Source: Sulfurimonas sp. (GTDB taxonomy: Bacteria > Campylobacterota > Campylobacteria > Campylobacterales > Sulfurimonadaceae). From it: a stretch of DNA of 33,943 nt. The notes beneath the pieces are model-generated. The model searched no databases, was not told the DNA's origin, and saw only the letters and a program-made list of their open reading frames with translations. Shown here one piece after another: positions 17,255 through 25,699 of this stretch (within the stretch, counting starts at the first letter, position 1; each line of letters opens with the position of its first letter). The DNA is taken from the NCBI GenBank assembly GCA_015487265.1, contig WFQD01000392.1, positions 1 through 33,943 on the forward strand, read 5' to 3'. The translations under genes and the position numbers were made by a program.

Positions 17255-17622
17255 TTAAAAAAGAGTCCTACCCATATGCCTTTACACCCTCTGCTTGTGC
17301 AAGCTGTGAAGGCAAATGCTGTACTGGTGAGAGCGGCTACATTTTTGTCACAAAAAATGAGATAGAAAAGATTGCAACATTGCTTGATTTGAGTGTTAAT
17401 GAATTTGGGGTAGAATACCTTTATAAGAAAGGGTATAAATACTCCATCAAAGAAGTAAAGATTGGGGACTCGTATGAGTGTGTCTTTTATGACAGAGCTA
17501 CAAATGGCTGTAAAATATATGCAGCAAGACCGAATCAATGTGCTACTTTTCCTTTTTGGGATTATTATAAAACCCGTGTTGATGAACTAAAAAAAGAGTG
17601 TCCAGGAATAATAGATGTTTAA
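17242..17622 (+). CDS. YkgJ family cysteine cluster protein
   Basis: A 126-residue cytoplasmic protein with the YkgJ (CxxxxCC-type) metal-binding pattern. Cys19, Cys22, Cys26 and Cys27 form the first cluster (CASCEGKCC); Cys80, Cys90, Cys100 and Cys120 follow, the third in the conserved RPNQCATFPFWD. These cysteines probably bind an Fe-S cluster or zinc; the biochemical role of the family is unknown. It overlaps both neighbours (13 bases upstream, 8 downstream), which suggests translational coupling with the tRNA methyltransferase and the TPR lipoprotein. Confidence 0.87.
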   Translation: MSDIIKKESYPYAFTPSACASCEGKCCTGESGYIFVTKNEIEKIATLLDLSVNEFGVEYLYKKGYKYSIKEVKIGDSYECVFYDRATNGCKIYAARPNQCATFPFWDYYKTRVDELKKECPGIIDV

Positions 17623-18793
17623 AATAGTATATACCCTTAGTGCTTTTCTTGTTATACTGTTTTTCAGTGCATGCTCAAGCTTATATGCAGATACACCACC
17701 CAATAAGAAATCTTTTGCAGCTGAAGATGTTTATATAATGTATGCACTGCGTGCAGAAGAGTTAAGAGATAGTCAATCAGCATTGCATTTTTTTAACATT
17801 CTTTATAAAAAATCAGGAAAAAAAGAGTACCTTTATAAAGCCCTTGCGCATCAAATAGTTCTCAAAGAGTATCATAAGGTACTTCAAAGAATAAACGCAG
17901 TGAGTTCAGCTACTCAGAACGATGTAAAATTACGCCGTTTAAAAGCGATTGCTTTGTATCAGCTCAAAAAGTATAAACTTGCACTCAAAGAGTTTACATT
18001 TGTTTATGGAAAAACGTATGATGAAAAGATATTAGATAAAATATCTGTACTCCTTTTTGCCAATTTAGGGCGCCAAGATGAAGCGATTGCAAAGCTTGAG
18101 ACCCATAGTCGTATAAGAGGGTGTTCTGAGCTGATTTGTAAACGCTTGATAGGCTTTTATGCAAGTACTCAAAATATAGAGGGTATTCTCTCTACCTATT
18201 TACGAATGTATGATAAAAATCGAAATGAAGCGATAGCAAAAAAAATTATAGAGATATATGGGTACCAAAAAGAGTATCAACAGATGATTGCGTTTTTGCA
18301 AAAGTATAAGATTGAACCAGAAACACTGTTAGAACTCTACAGTGTGACAAAAAATTATAAAAAAGCCTATAAACTTGCAGTAAAACTCTATAAAAAGAGT
18401 GGCGATATTAACTATTTGGGACAGAGTGCTGTTTTTGAGTATGAGAGCGCAAACAAAAAGAGTGATACAAAAGTTTTAAAAAGTGTTGTGCAAAAGCTAG
18501 AAAAGGTTGTCAAAGAAGCACCGAGTCCGCTGTACGAAAATTATTTAGGCTATGTTTTGATTGACCATGAAATTGATGTGAAAAAAGGGATGCAACATAT
18601 AGAAAATGTTTTGCAAGTGAAACCAAACTCAGCATACTATCTTGATTCATTAGCTTGGGGGTATTATAAACTCCACCAGTGTATGAAAGCGAAAAAAATT
18701 ATGGATAGAGTTGTGACACTCAAGGGTGGTGATGACCCTGAAGTACGCAAACATGTAAAAGTGATAAATCAATGTATAAAGGTAAAAAATTAA
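17615..18793 (+). CDS. TPR-repeat lipoprotein
   Basis: A 392-residue predicted lipoprotein. The signal [20 protein letters not shown] ends in the lipobox FSAC with Cys20. The remainder is alpha-helical, with repeated pairs of helices resembling tetratricopeptide repeats. The clearest is near the C-terminus (about 340-380), [20 protein letters not shown], which matches a TPR consensus. It probably sits in the envelope as a protein-protein interaction scaffold; partners are unknown. It overlaps the YkgJ gene by 8 bases and is followed by trpC after one base. Confidence 0.8.
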   Translation: MFKIVYTLSAFLVILFFSACSSLYADTPPNKKSFAAEDVYIMYALRAEELRDSQSALHFFNILYKKSGKKEYLYKALAHQIVLKEYHKVLQRINAVSSATQNDVKLRRLKAIALYQLKKYKLALKEFTFVYGKTYDEKILDKISVLLFANLGRQDEAIAKLETHSRIRGCSELICKRLIGFYASTQNIEGILSTYLRMYDKNRNEAIAKKIIEIYGYQKEYQQMIAFLQKYKIEPETLLELYSVTKNYKKAYKLAVKLYKKSGDINYLGQSAVFEYESANKKSDTKVLKSVVQKLEKVVKEAPSPLYENYLGYVLIDHEIDVKKGMQHIENVLQVKPNSAYYLDSLAWGYYKLHQCMKAKKIMDRVVTLKGGDDPEVRKHVKVINQCIKVKN

Positions 18794-18794
18794 A

Positions 18795-19580
18795 ATGATT
18801 TTAGATGATATTATAAAAAAAACAAAAGAAGATTTACTCAAACGAGAAGCAGAATTCTCACTCGATTGGTTGGGGCGTTCGCTTGCGTTTAATGCTCGCC
18901 AACCAAGAGATGTATTTCCTTATTTACAAGCAACAGAGCAAGACCCTTATAGAATTATAAGTGAAGTGAAAAAAGCATCGCCTTCTAAAGGGGTAATCCG
19001 TGAAGATTTTGACCCCTTAGCGATTGCTCAAGCGTATGAGCGAGGGGGTGCAAGTGCTATCTCAGTGCTTACGGAACCACATTTTTTTCAAGGGAGTTTA
19101 GACTACCTTGGCGGGATTCGCCGCTATGTGGGGATTCCACTTTTGAGAAAAGATTTTATTGTCTCAAAATACCAAGTTTTAGAAGCAATGGTGCATGGGG
19201 CAGATTTTATTCTACTCATTGCTGCAGCTTTGAGTAAAAAAGAACTCAAAGATTTACTCAATTACACACGGCACTTAGGAATGGAAGCACTTGTTGAGGT
19301 GCATGATAAGCCTGATTTGGTAAAAGCTATCTATGCCGGGGCGGACATCATAGGGATTAACCATAGAAATCTACAAACATTTGAGATGAATATGAATCTT
19401 GCATATGATTTGATTCCTTTAATTCCAAATGGAAAAATTATTGTTGCCGAGAGTGGGATTTATGAGCATGGGCAGTTAGAAGATTTGAGTAAGGCGGGAG
19501 TAGATGCATTTTTAGTGGGTGAGTCACTTATGCGAACTGATGATGAAGAAGCTGCACTTAAAAAATTAAAATTTGGATAA
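18795..19580 (+). CDS. trpC: Indole-3-glycerol phosphate synthase
   Basis: A 261-residue TIM-barrel enzyme of tryptophan synthesis that cyclises CdRP to indole-3-glycerol phosphate. Family motifs are [14 protein letters not shown] (catalytic Lys region), [43 protein letters not shown] (catalytic Lys), [13 protein letters not shown] and VAESGIY, then [10 protein letters not shown] at the phosphate site. It stands alone, without other trp genes, between two lipoprotein genes, so it is not in a trp operon here. No leader peptide or attenuator is visible upstream. Confidence 0.97.
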   Translation: MILDDIIKKTKEDLLKREAEFSLDWLGRSLAFNARQPRDVFPYLQATEQDPYRIISEVKKASPSKGVIREDFDPLAIAQAYERGGASAISVLTEPHFFQGSLDYLGGIRRYVGIPLLRKDFIVSKYQVLEAMVHGADFILLIAAALSKKELKDLLNYTRHLGMEALVEVHDKPDLVKAIYAGADIIGINHRNLQTFEMNMNLAYDLIPLIPNGKIIVAESGIYEHGQLEDLSKAGVDAFLVGESLMRTDDEEAALKKLKFG

Positions 19581-19584
19581 ACAA

Positions 19585-19929
19585 ATGAAAAAAATTACAA
19601 CAATTTCACTCCTTACAATCATATTGTTTTTCAGTGGATGTACACAAGAGACACAAAATAAATTAAGCCGTGGCTTACAAAACTGGACAGGGGCACATGG
19701 CGTTTTAGATGTTTATATGGGTGGCAAATTAGTTTCACGTTTTATAGAGATAGATAAGCTTACAACAGCGACAAGTACAGATGGAAATATTCCACGAAAC
19801 TATAGATATGGCTATGGCTATTTAGATGTCAATCGAAATTTTAAAGTAGATAAGGGTGAAAAGAAAATATACTTTGAAATAAGTAATTACTCAACACCAT
19901 ATCTTTTTTATACAAATCCTACAAGATAA
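19585..19929 (+). CDS. Small lipoprotein of unknown function with EF-hand-like loop
   Basis: A 114-residue protein. The signal MKKITTISLLTIILFFSGC ends in lipobox FSGC with Cys19. I chose the ATG at 19585 since an upstream in-frame start overlaps trpC and would add four residues before the signal. The mature part contains TGAHGVLDVYMGGKLV and then DVNRNFKVDKGE (81-92). Its Asp81, Asn83, Asn85, Asp89 and Glu92 occupy positions 1, 3, 5, 9 and 12 of a canonical EF-hand calcium loop. Function is not known to me. It lies four bases after trpC and three before dapE, so it is part of the same transcript. Confidence 0.8.
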   Translation: MKKITTISLLTIILFFSGCTQETQNKLSRGLQNWTGAHGVLDVYMGGKLVSRFIEIDKLTTATSTDGNIPRNYRYGYGYLDVNRNFKVDKGEKKIYFEISNYSTPYLFYTNPTR

Positions 19930-19932
19930 AAT

Positions 19933-21027
19933 ATGCAAGTCATAGAACTTTTTAAAAAGCTCATTGAGACAAAAAGTGAAACACCTGATGATGGTGGCTT
20001 GCTAGACTTTATCGCTGAGTACTTAGCGGATTTTGAAGCGATTCGCATAGATGTGGGTGATGTGAAAAACCTTTTTCTTTACAAGAAGTTTTCTGATGGA
20101 GAGCATCTTTGTTTTGCTGGGCATGTAGATGTCGTTCCCGCAGGCGAGGGATGGAGTACAAACCCTTATGAGCTTGTTCAAAAAGATGGCTACCTCTATG
20201 GACGCGGTACACAAGATATGAAAAGTGGTTTGGCTGCGTTTATACAAGCCATCAAAGAAACCCAAACATTTCAAGGGACACTCTCTTTACTGCTTACATC
20301 CGATGAAGAGGGCGAGGGTGTCAATGGCACGGTAAAAGCCTTGGAGTATCTCAAAGCACATAATCTCCTGCCTGATGCAGCAGTGGTTGCAGAACCTACT
20401 TGTGAAACGCATTTTGGGGATGCTATCAAGGTTGGTAGACGCGGTTCTATCAATGGTTACTTGACACTCAAAGGTAAACAAGGACATGCTGCTTACCCTG
20501 AAAAAGCACAGAACCCTGTGCATAAAATAGCGACTATTTTACCAAAAATTGCAGGGGTTGATTTAGATGATGGCGATGCACATTTTGCACCGAGTAAGTT
20601 TGTGATTACAGATATTCGTGCGGGGATGGAAGTGACTAATGTCACACCTAATGCACTCAAAATGATGTTTAATGTTCGCAACAACACAAAAACAAATCAA
20701 GAGAGTATTCAAGCTTTTGTGGCAAAACATTTTGCAGGTTTGGAGTATGACTTGCGTTTAACACAGGGTTCTTACCCCTTCAAAACCGATACCAACACGA
20801 AAATAGTGCGACAAATGGATGATGCTATTTATAAAATTACAGGCTTACGAGCAAAACACTCAACAGCAGGTGGCACAAGTGATGCCCGTTTTTTAGCCCC
20901 TATGGGCATAAAAGTGATAGAATTTGGTGTAAAAAATGATACAATTCATGCACTCAATGAACGAACCACACAAAAAGAAGTAGAAGATTTAACGAAAGTC
21001 TTTAAACATTTAATTCAAAATTATTAG
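19933..21027 (+). CDS. dapE: Succinyl-diaminopimelate desuccinylase
   Basis: A 364-residue M20-family zinc metallohydrolase of the succinylase route to meso-diaminopimelate and lysine. Metal ligands are visible in FAGHVDVVPAG (His64, Asp66) and GRGTQDMKSG (Asp95). The catalytic Glu is in TSDEEGEG (Glu125/Glu126). The second-domain GRRGSINGYLTLKGKQGHAAYPEKAQNP is typical of DapE, and HSTAGGTSDARF near the C-terminus carries the family TGGTSD-like motif. It supplies a peptidoglycan precursor. Confidence 0.95.
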   Translation: MQVIELFKKLIETKSETPDDGGLLDFIAEYLADFEAIRIDVGDVKNLFLYKKFSDGEHLCFAGHVDVVPAGEGWSTNPYELVQKDGYLYGRGTQDMKSGLAAFIQAIKETQTFQGTLSLLLTSDEEGEGVNGTVKALEYLKAHNLLPDAAVVAEPTCETHFGDAIKVGRRGSINGYLTLKGKQGHAAYPEKAQNPVHKIATILPKIAGVDLDDGDAHFAPSKFVITDIRAGMEVTNVTPNALKMMFNVRNNTKTNQESIQAFVAKHFAGLEYDLRLTQGSYPFKTDTNTKIVRQMDDAIYKITGLRAKHSTAGGTSDARFLAPMGIKVIEFGVKNDTIHALNERTTQKEVEDLTKVFKHLIQNY

Positions 21028-21035
21028 GAGTCAAG

Positions 21036-21419
21036 ATGGAATTTATACAAACAAACGAAGCACCCTCAGCGATAGGACCATACTCACAAGCTGTTGTTGT
21101 CAATGGTATGGTTTATACTTCAGGGCAGATTGCATTAACCCCTGAGGGGAGTGATGAACTCTTAAGTGAAGATGTTGTAGTGCAAGCGGTGCGAGTAATG
21201 AAAAACCTTGAAGCTGTTTTAGAAGCTGCAGGAAGTTCACTCCAAAATGTTGTAAAAACAACAATTTTTTTAGCAGATATGGGAGATTTTGCAACTGTGA
21301 ATGAAATTTATGCAGAAGCTTTCGGGTCTCATAAGCCTGTTCGTTCAACCGTTGCGGTAAAAACACTTCCTAAAAATGCACTTGTTGAGATAGATGCAGT
21401 CGCTTTAGTGAAGGATTAA
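21036..21419 (+). CDS. ridA: RidA family enamine/imine deaminase
   Basis: A 127-residue YjgF/YER057c/UK114 protein that hydrolyses reactive enamine/imine intermediates released by PLP enzymes. The N-terminus ETNEAPSAIGPYSQAVVVNGMVYTSGQI (shown here without the variable first residues) and the C-terminal PVRSTVAVKTLPKNALVEIDAVA, with the substrate-binding Arg, are diagnostic. It has a good TAGGAG ribosome-binding site and sits eight bases after dapE. Confidence 0.95.
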   Translation: MEFIQTNEAPSAIGPYSQAVVVNGMVYTSGQIALTPEGSDELLSEDVVVQAVRVMKNLEAVLEAAGSSLQNVVKTTIFLADMGDFATVNEIYAEAFGSHKPVRSTVAVKTLPKNALVEIDAVALVKD

Positions 21420-21442
21420 ACTTTTCTTAAAGCAATTTTGGG

Positions 21443-21448
21443 TAGAAT
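21443..21448 (+). promoter_or_regulatory. Predicted -10 element for rplU
   Basis: TAGAAT in the context TTTTGGGTAGAATTGCAC, 37 bases before the rplU ATG. It matches the sequence ahead of fabZ (TTTTGGGTAAAATTGC). A second TAGAAT at 21463-21468 is too close to the gene and runs into the ribosome-binding site. Confidence 0.5.
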
Positions 21449-21484
21449 TGCACACTTTTTAGTAGAATTATAAGGAAATAATAA

Positions 21485-21793
21485 ATGTACGCAATTATTA
21501 AAAATGGTGGGAAACAGTATAGAGTATCTGAAGGTGATGAATTATCACTTGACAAAATGTCTCTTGAAGCTGGTGCAACTATAGAAATTAAAGAGGTTTT
21601 AGCAGTGAATGCTGGTGAACTTAAAGTTGGAGCTCCTTTTGTAGAGGGTGCTGTTGTAAGTGCTGAAGTTATCAGAGAAGGTCGTGATAGAAAAGTAATT
21701 ACTTTTAAAAAGCGTCGTCGTAAAGATAGTAAAGTAAAACGTGGTTTTAGAAGAGACTTTACTCGTGTTAAAATCACGAAAATAGCTGCATAA
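21485..21793 (+). CDS. rplU: 50S ribosomal protein L21
   Basis: A 102-residue ribosomal protein with the L21 opening [18 protein letters not shown] and the basic C-terminal [22 protein letters not shown] segment that binds 23S rRNA. Length is normal. An AAGGAA ribosome-binding site precedes the ATG. It is paired with rpmA as in nearly all bacteria, but separated from it by 143 bases rich in inverted repeats. Confidence 0.97.
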   Translation: MYAIIKNGGKQYRVSEGDELSLDKMSLEAGATIEIKEVLAVNAGELKVGAPFVEGAVVSAEVIREGRDRKVITFKKRRRKDSKVKRGFRRDFTRVKITKIAA

Positions 21794-21916
21794 TTTTAAT
21801 TAAAAGCGACTAGTCGCGCAAGCTTTCCGCTGAGGAAAACCAAGCGTTAGCGTAATAAAAGGGACTTTGTTCCTTTTATGTAATAAATAAAAAAATGTTC
21901 CCTTCAATTTGGGAAC
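21794..21916 (+). repeat. Series of inverted repeats between rplU and rpmA
   Basis: Five inverted repeats follow one another in this intergenic stretch: TTTTAATTAAAA (21794-21805); GCGACTAGTCGC (21806-21817, perfect palindrome); TTTCC/GGAAA (21824-21828 with 21834-21838); a stem of about 11 pairs with a three-base loop (21855-21865 with 21869-21879, AAAAGGGAC/GTTCCTTTT core); and GTTCCC/GGGAAC (21897-21902 with 21911-21916). None is followed by a proper T-run on the + strand. The series ends nine bases before the rpmA Shine-Dalgarno sequence. It may be an mRNA processing or regulatory leader or a dispersed repeat unit. Confidence 0.6.
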
Positions 21917-21936
21917 CAAAATTTAAGGAGAATAGT

Positions 21937-22194
21937 ATGGCACATAAGAAAGGTCAGGGTAGTACACAAAATAATCGTGATTCGGCTGGTAGAAGACTTG
22001 GTGTAAAGAAATATGGTGGAGAAAGTGTAGTAGCTGGAAACATCATTATTCGTCAACGTGGAACAAAAATCCACCCAGGTAAAAATGTTGGTATGGGAAA
22101 AGATCATACAATTTTTGCATTGATTGAAGGGACAGTTGCTTTTGAGCGTAAAGATAAAAAACGCCAACAAGTTTCTATTATACCCGCTGCATAA
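21937..22194 (+). CDS. rpmA: 50S ribosomal protein L27
   Basis: An 85-residue ribosomal protein. The N-terminus [20 protein letters not shown] starts directly with the mature L27 sequence, without the Firmicutes-type cleaved extension. The start is the ATG at 21937 behind a good AAGGAG at 21925-21930. A longer in-frame reading from 21895 is unsupported. L27's N-terminus reaches the peptidyl-transferase centre. It is followed by a strong hairpin at 22202-22228. Confidence 0.97.
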   Translation: MAHKKGQGSTQNNRDSAGRRLGVKKYGGESVVAGNIIIRQRGTKIHPGKNVGMGKDHTIFALIEGTVAFERKDKKRQQVSIIPAA

Positions 22195-22201
22195 TTCTAC
22201 T

Positions 22202-22228
22202 ATTATCTGAGCAATTTGCTCAGATAAT
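22202..22228 (+). terminator. Rho-independent terminator-like hairpin after rpmA
   Basis: ATTATCTGAGC and GCTCAGATAAT form a perfect 11-bp stem (12 with the closing A-T) around a short AATTT loop, seven bases after the rpmA stop. The following TTTCTACTTCTC is only moderately T-rich, so termination may be partial. Confidence 0.6.
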
Positions 22229-22305
22229 TTCTACTTCTCAGAGTTTATCACTCTTTCACAATTTAATAAAAACTTTAGATTAACAAAAAATAAAAAGGAT
22301 AGCAC

Positions 22306-23409
22306 TTGTTCACAGATAGTGTCGAATTAACAGTTTCATCAGGAAAAGGTGGACAAGGTTGTGTTGCGTTTCGTCGTGAAAAGTTTGTACTAAATGGTGG
22401 TCCAAATGGTGGTGACGGTGGAAAAGGTGGTGACATCTGGTTTAAATGTGATAACAACACACATACTCTCTCTAAATTTCAAAGAAAAATGCATATAAAA
22501 GCAGAGAAGGGAAAACCAGGCGAAGGTTCACGTATGAGTGGCAAAAGTGGTAAAAGAACGGTTATTGTTGTTCCGCCTGGAACACAAATACTCGATATAG
22601 AGACGGGAGAAGTGCTTTTTGATATGCTCAAAGATGGGCAAGAGGAGAAGTTTCTTGAAGGTGGAAAAGGTGGATTAGGAAACTACCACTTTAGAAGTCC
22701 TACAAATCAAAGACCTACCTATGCACAGCCTGGTGAAAAAGGGCAAACACGAGAGATAAAACTTGATTTAAAACTCATTGCCGATATTGGTTTAGTTGGT
22801 TTTCCAAATGTTGGAAAATCTACACTTATTTCAACTGTCTCAAACGCAACACCCGAGATTGCTAACTATGAATTTACAACACTTACCCCAAAACTTGGTC
22901 AAGTCAATATTGGCGATTATGAGTCTTTTGTTATGGCAGATATACCAGGAATAATTGGTGGTGCCCATGAAGGTAAAGGCTTGGGAATTAAGTTTCTCCG
23001 TCATATTGAACGAACACAAACACTGCTTTATATGATTGATTTAGCTTCATATAGAGATTTAAAAGAGCAGATTGAAGTACTCAAAAATGAGATTGCCTCT
23101 TTTAGTGAAAAACTTGCACATTCAAATTATGCTATAGCACTGACACGTGTAGATATTGTTCCACCTGAAGAGATTAACGAACTTGTGAATGGATTTTTAT
23201 CACTTCTTGGACTAGAAGCTTCTTCTAAAAATGAGTTTAATTTTGATGCTTCAATGCCTTTTTATGTCCAAGATTCGGCAGATACTTCTTTAGGGTACGA
23301 TAAAACACAGCCTTATTTGGTCGCCCCTATCTCATCAGCTACAAATAAAAACATAGAAGCTTTAAAATACGCACTTTTTAATCTTGTGCAAGCCCACAGA
23401 AAGTCTTAA
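22306..23409 (+). CDS. obgE: GTPase ObgE/CgtA
   Basis: A 367-residue Obg-family GTPase involved in 50S assembly and stress responses. The N-terminal glycine-rich Obg domain (about 1-158) includes [17 protein letters not shown] and [12 protein letters not shown]. The G domain then has GFPNVGKST (G1), a G3 [16 protein letters not shown], and TRVD in the G4 position (normally NKxD). The start codon is TTG at 22306, six bases after AAAGGAT; no ATG fits the conserved N-terminus [12 protein letters not shown]. The gene order rplU-rpmA-obgE is widely conserved. Confidence 0.96.
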   Translation: MFTDSVELTVSSGKGGQGCVAFRREKFVLNGGPNGGDGGKGGDIWFKCDNNTHTLSKFQRKMHIKAEKGKPGEGSRMSGKSGKRTVIVVPPGTQILDIETGEVLFDMLKDGQEEKFLEGGKGGLGNYHFRSPTNQRPTYAQPGEKGQTREIKLDLKLIADIGLVGFPNVGKSTLISTVSNATPEIANYEFTTLTPKLGQVNIGDYESFVMADIPGIIGGAHEGKGLGIKFLRHIERTQTLLYMIDLASYRDLKEQIEVLKNEIASFSEKLAHSNYAIALTRVDIVPPEEINELVNGFLSLLGLEASSKNEFNFDASMPFYVQDSADTSLGYDKTQPYLVAPISSATNKNIEALKYALFNLVQAHRKS

Positions 23410-23410
23410 A

Positions 23411-24178
23411 ATGCGAATTGTTGTTAAAGTTGGCAGTGCAGTTTTAACACAAGAGGATGCGATTGCCTTAGAGAGAATGCAGGCTCTTGTTGATTTTTTA
23501 GCAGAATTAAAAGAACACCATGAAGTGATTTTGGTCTCTTCAGGTGCTGTCTCCGCAGGATACACAAAACTCAAACTCGATAGAAATATTTTGCAAAACA
23601 AGCAAGCATTAGCATCTCTTGGGCAACCAGTGCTCATGAAAAAATATATGAAAAAGTTTGCATCCTATGGCATACTCTGCTCGCAAGTTCTTGTAACCTC
23701 TGCAAACTTGAGTAAAGAAGATGATATACAAAGAGTGCGTAACACCGTGAACACACTACTCAGTCATAATGTCATTCCTATTGTGAATGAAAATGATGCT
23801 ACAGCAACAGATGAACTTGAAGTAGGAGATAACGACCAACTCTCTGCATACATTGCAAAACACTTAAATGCAGATTTACTCATCATCCTCTCAGATATTG
23901 ATGCCTATTATGACAAAGACCCACACAAAGATACAAATGCAAGTGTTCTTAAAGTAGTCCATACGATTTCACAAGAGGAACTTGCCAAAGAAGCCAGTCC
24001 TCATAATGTTTTTGCAACAGGGGGTATTGTGACAAAATTAAAAGCAGCAGCTTATCTTTTAGAAGCAAATATTAACACATTTTTGGCAAGTGGCTTTCAT
24101 TTGGAAGATGTAAAAAGTTTTACACTTCACAATAATCACAAGGGTGGCACACTCTTTACAAAGGCGAACAGAGTATGA
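23411..24178 (+). CDS. proB: Glutamate 5-kinase, short form without PUA domain
   Basis: A 255-residue amino acid kinase that phosphorylates glutamate in proline synthesis. MRIVVKVGSAVLT is the ATP-binding opening; SSGAVSAGYTKL, NENDATATDELEVGDNDQLSA and LSDIDAYYDKDP are the kinase signatures, and ATGGIVTKLKAA lies near the end. It stops after the kinase domain and lacks the ~100-residue C-terminal PUA domain of E. coli ProB, as in other Campylobacterota. The ATG at 23411 is one base after the obgE stop. A further upstream reading would overlap obgE. Its stop overlaps the fmt start (ATGA). Confidence 0.94.
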   Translation: MRIVVKVGSAVLTQEDAIALERMQALVDFLAELKEHHEVILVSSGAVSAGYTKLKLDRNILQNKQALASLGQPVLMKKYMKKFASYGILCSQVLVTSANLSKEDDIQRVRNTVNTLLSHNVIPIVNENDATATDELEVGDNDQLSAYIAKHLNADLLIILSDIDAYYDKDPHKDTNASVLKVVHTISQEELAKEASPHNVFATGGIVTKLKAAAYLLEANINTFLASGFHLEDVKSFTLHNNHKGGTLFTKANRV

Positions 24179-25083
24179 AAATAATTTTTATGGGAACACC
24201 TGAATATGCACAAAGGATTCTAGCAAGACTCCTGCAAACCGATACCATGGAAGTGGTGGCTGTTTATACACAGCCAGACAAACCAGTTGGGCGTAAAAAA
24301 ATCATGACACCACCCCCTGTAAAAACTCTCGCACAAAAACATGCAATAGATGTCTATCAGCCAAGCAGATTACGAGAGGAAACAGTTGTAGAAGAACTTT
24401 TACAAATCGAGTGTGATTATATTGTGGTAGCAGCTTATGGGCAGATTTTACCTCGTGCTATTTTAGATCATGCTCCATGTATTAATCTGCATGCTTCGAT
24501 TTTACCACAATACCGTGGAGCAAGTCCTATTCAGCAAACACTGCTCAATGATGACAAGCAAACAGGTGTGACTGCGATGCTTATGGAAGAGGGCTTAGAT
24601 ACAGGAGATATTTTGAAAATTGTCTCTTTTGATGTCCCTAAAGATATGATGGTAGAGACACTTTTTGAAAAACTGACACAGATTGCCGCAGATTTATCTG
24701 TAGATGTTTTGCAAAATTTTGAACACATTACACCACAAAAACAGCTCGAATCTCAAGCCTCACATTGTAAAAAAATCACAAAAAAAGATGGTTTAGTAAA
24801 TTTTGATGATGCCCATTTACTCTATAGTAAATACCGTGCATTTACTCCTTGGCCGGGTGTCTATTTGGAAAATGGTATGAAGTTAAAAAAACTTGCACTT
24901 GTTGAGAAGTGTGCCCTTGGAAAAAGCGGAACAATTATAGAGATAAACAAAGATAATATTTTAGTCGCTTGTAAGAAAGGTGTGCTTCGTATCTTTTCTG
25001 TGCAACCACAATCGAAAAAAGAGATGAGTGTTGTTGCATACATCAATGGAAAGAGATTGGGTCTTGACGATATCTTATCTTGA
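24175..25083 (+). CDS. fmt: Methionyl-tRNA formyltransferase
   Basis: A 302-residue enzyme that formylates initiator Met-tRNA using 10-formyl-THF. The N-terminal IIFMGTPEYAQRIL, the catalytic region INLHASILPQYRGASPIQ (Asn/His) and MEEGLDTGDIL (Asp) are all present. The C-terminal OB-like tRNA-binding domain begins around residue 205 (NFDDAHLLYSKYRAFTPWPGVY). It is translationally coupled to proB by an ATGA overlap, and its end overlaps the start of birA. The peptide deformylase gene often found next to fmt is absent here. Confidence 0.97.
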   Translation: MKIIFMGTPEYAQRILARLLQTDTMEVVAVYTQPDKPVGRKKIMTPPPVKTLAQKHAIDVYQPSRLREETVVEELLQIECDYIVVAAYGQILPRAILDHAPCINLHASILPQYRGASPIQQTLLNDDKQTGVTAMLMEEGLDTGDILKIVSFDVPKDMMVETLFEKLTQIAADLSVDVLQNFEHITPQKQLESQASHCKKITKKDGLVNFDDAHLLYSKYRAFTPWPGVYLENGMKLKKLALVEKCALGKSGTIIEINKDNILVACKKGVLRIFSVQPQSKKEMSVVAYINGKRLGLDDILS

Positions 25084-25699
25084 GTCTGTTCCTTCAACAC
25101 AGGAGTATTTAAAAAACTTATTGCGAGAAAAACGGGTGAGTGCTCCTTATGCTGTTGTTGCAAAAATACAAACGCAAGGGAAGGGGAGTCGTGACAACTC
25201 TTGGATAGGCGCTGAGGGAAACCTTTTTCTCTCTTTTGCTCTATCCATTAAGTCTTTACCAAAAGATTTAAAAATAGCTTCTGCATCTATTTATTTTGCC
25301 TATATATTGAAAATGACATTAGAAGCAGAAAAGTCACAAGTTTGGTTAAAATGGCCCAATGACTTTTACATTGGTGAACAAAAAATCGGTGGTTTGATTA
25401 CACATCTTCTGGATGATACACTTGTTTGTGGTCTTGGAATGAATGTAAAGCAGAGTGTTAGGGGTTTTGCAAAATTAGACATTGTTATTTCTCAAGAGAA
25501 ATTACTAGAAAAATATTTTCAAAATCTTGAAAAAGCATTTTCATGGAAGCAGATTTTTAGCAAATATAAGCTAGAATTTTACAAAAGCCAGAGTTTTTTT
25601 ACACATAATCAAGAAGAAAAAATATTATTAGGAGATGCATCGCTTTTAGAAGATGGATCGATTCTAAGTAACAATGAGAGGATATACAGTTTAAGATGA
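25064..25699 (+). CDS. birA: Biotin--[acetyl-CoA-carboxylase] ligase, short form
   Basis: A 211-residue biotin protein ligase that lacks the DNA-binding repressor domain of E. coli BirA, so it should only biotinylate carrier protein. The motifs are YLESVPSTQEYLKNLL near the N-terminus, TQGKGSRDNSWIGAEGNLFLSF (normally GRG..GR.W; here KGSRDNSW) and LKWPNDFYIGEQKIGGLI with the catalytic Lys region. The start is uncertain: TTG at 25064 gives the usual N-terminus (TISYLESV) and has an AAGAG eight bases before it; an ATG at 25046 is an alternative. Either overlaps the end of fmt. The stop overlaps the parA start. Confidence 0.88.
   Translation: MTISYLESVPSTQEYLKNLLREKRVSAPYAVVAKIQTQGKGSRDNSWIGAEGNLFLSFALSIKSLPKDLKIASASIYFAYILKMTLEAEKSQVWLKWPNDFYIGEQKIGGLITHLLDDTLVCGLGMNVKQSVRGFAKLDIVISQEKLLEKYFQNLEKAFSWKQIFSKYKLEFYKSQSFFTHNQEEKILLGDASLLEDGSILSNNERIYSLR

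Noticed and set aside
21855-21879. Hairpin between rplU and rpmA as a + strand rho-independent terminator
   Set aside because: It is followed by an A-rich stretch, not a T-run. Termination between two ribosomal protein genes is also unlikely.
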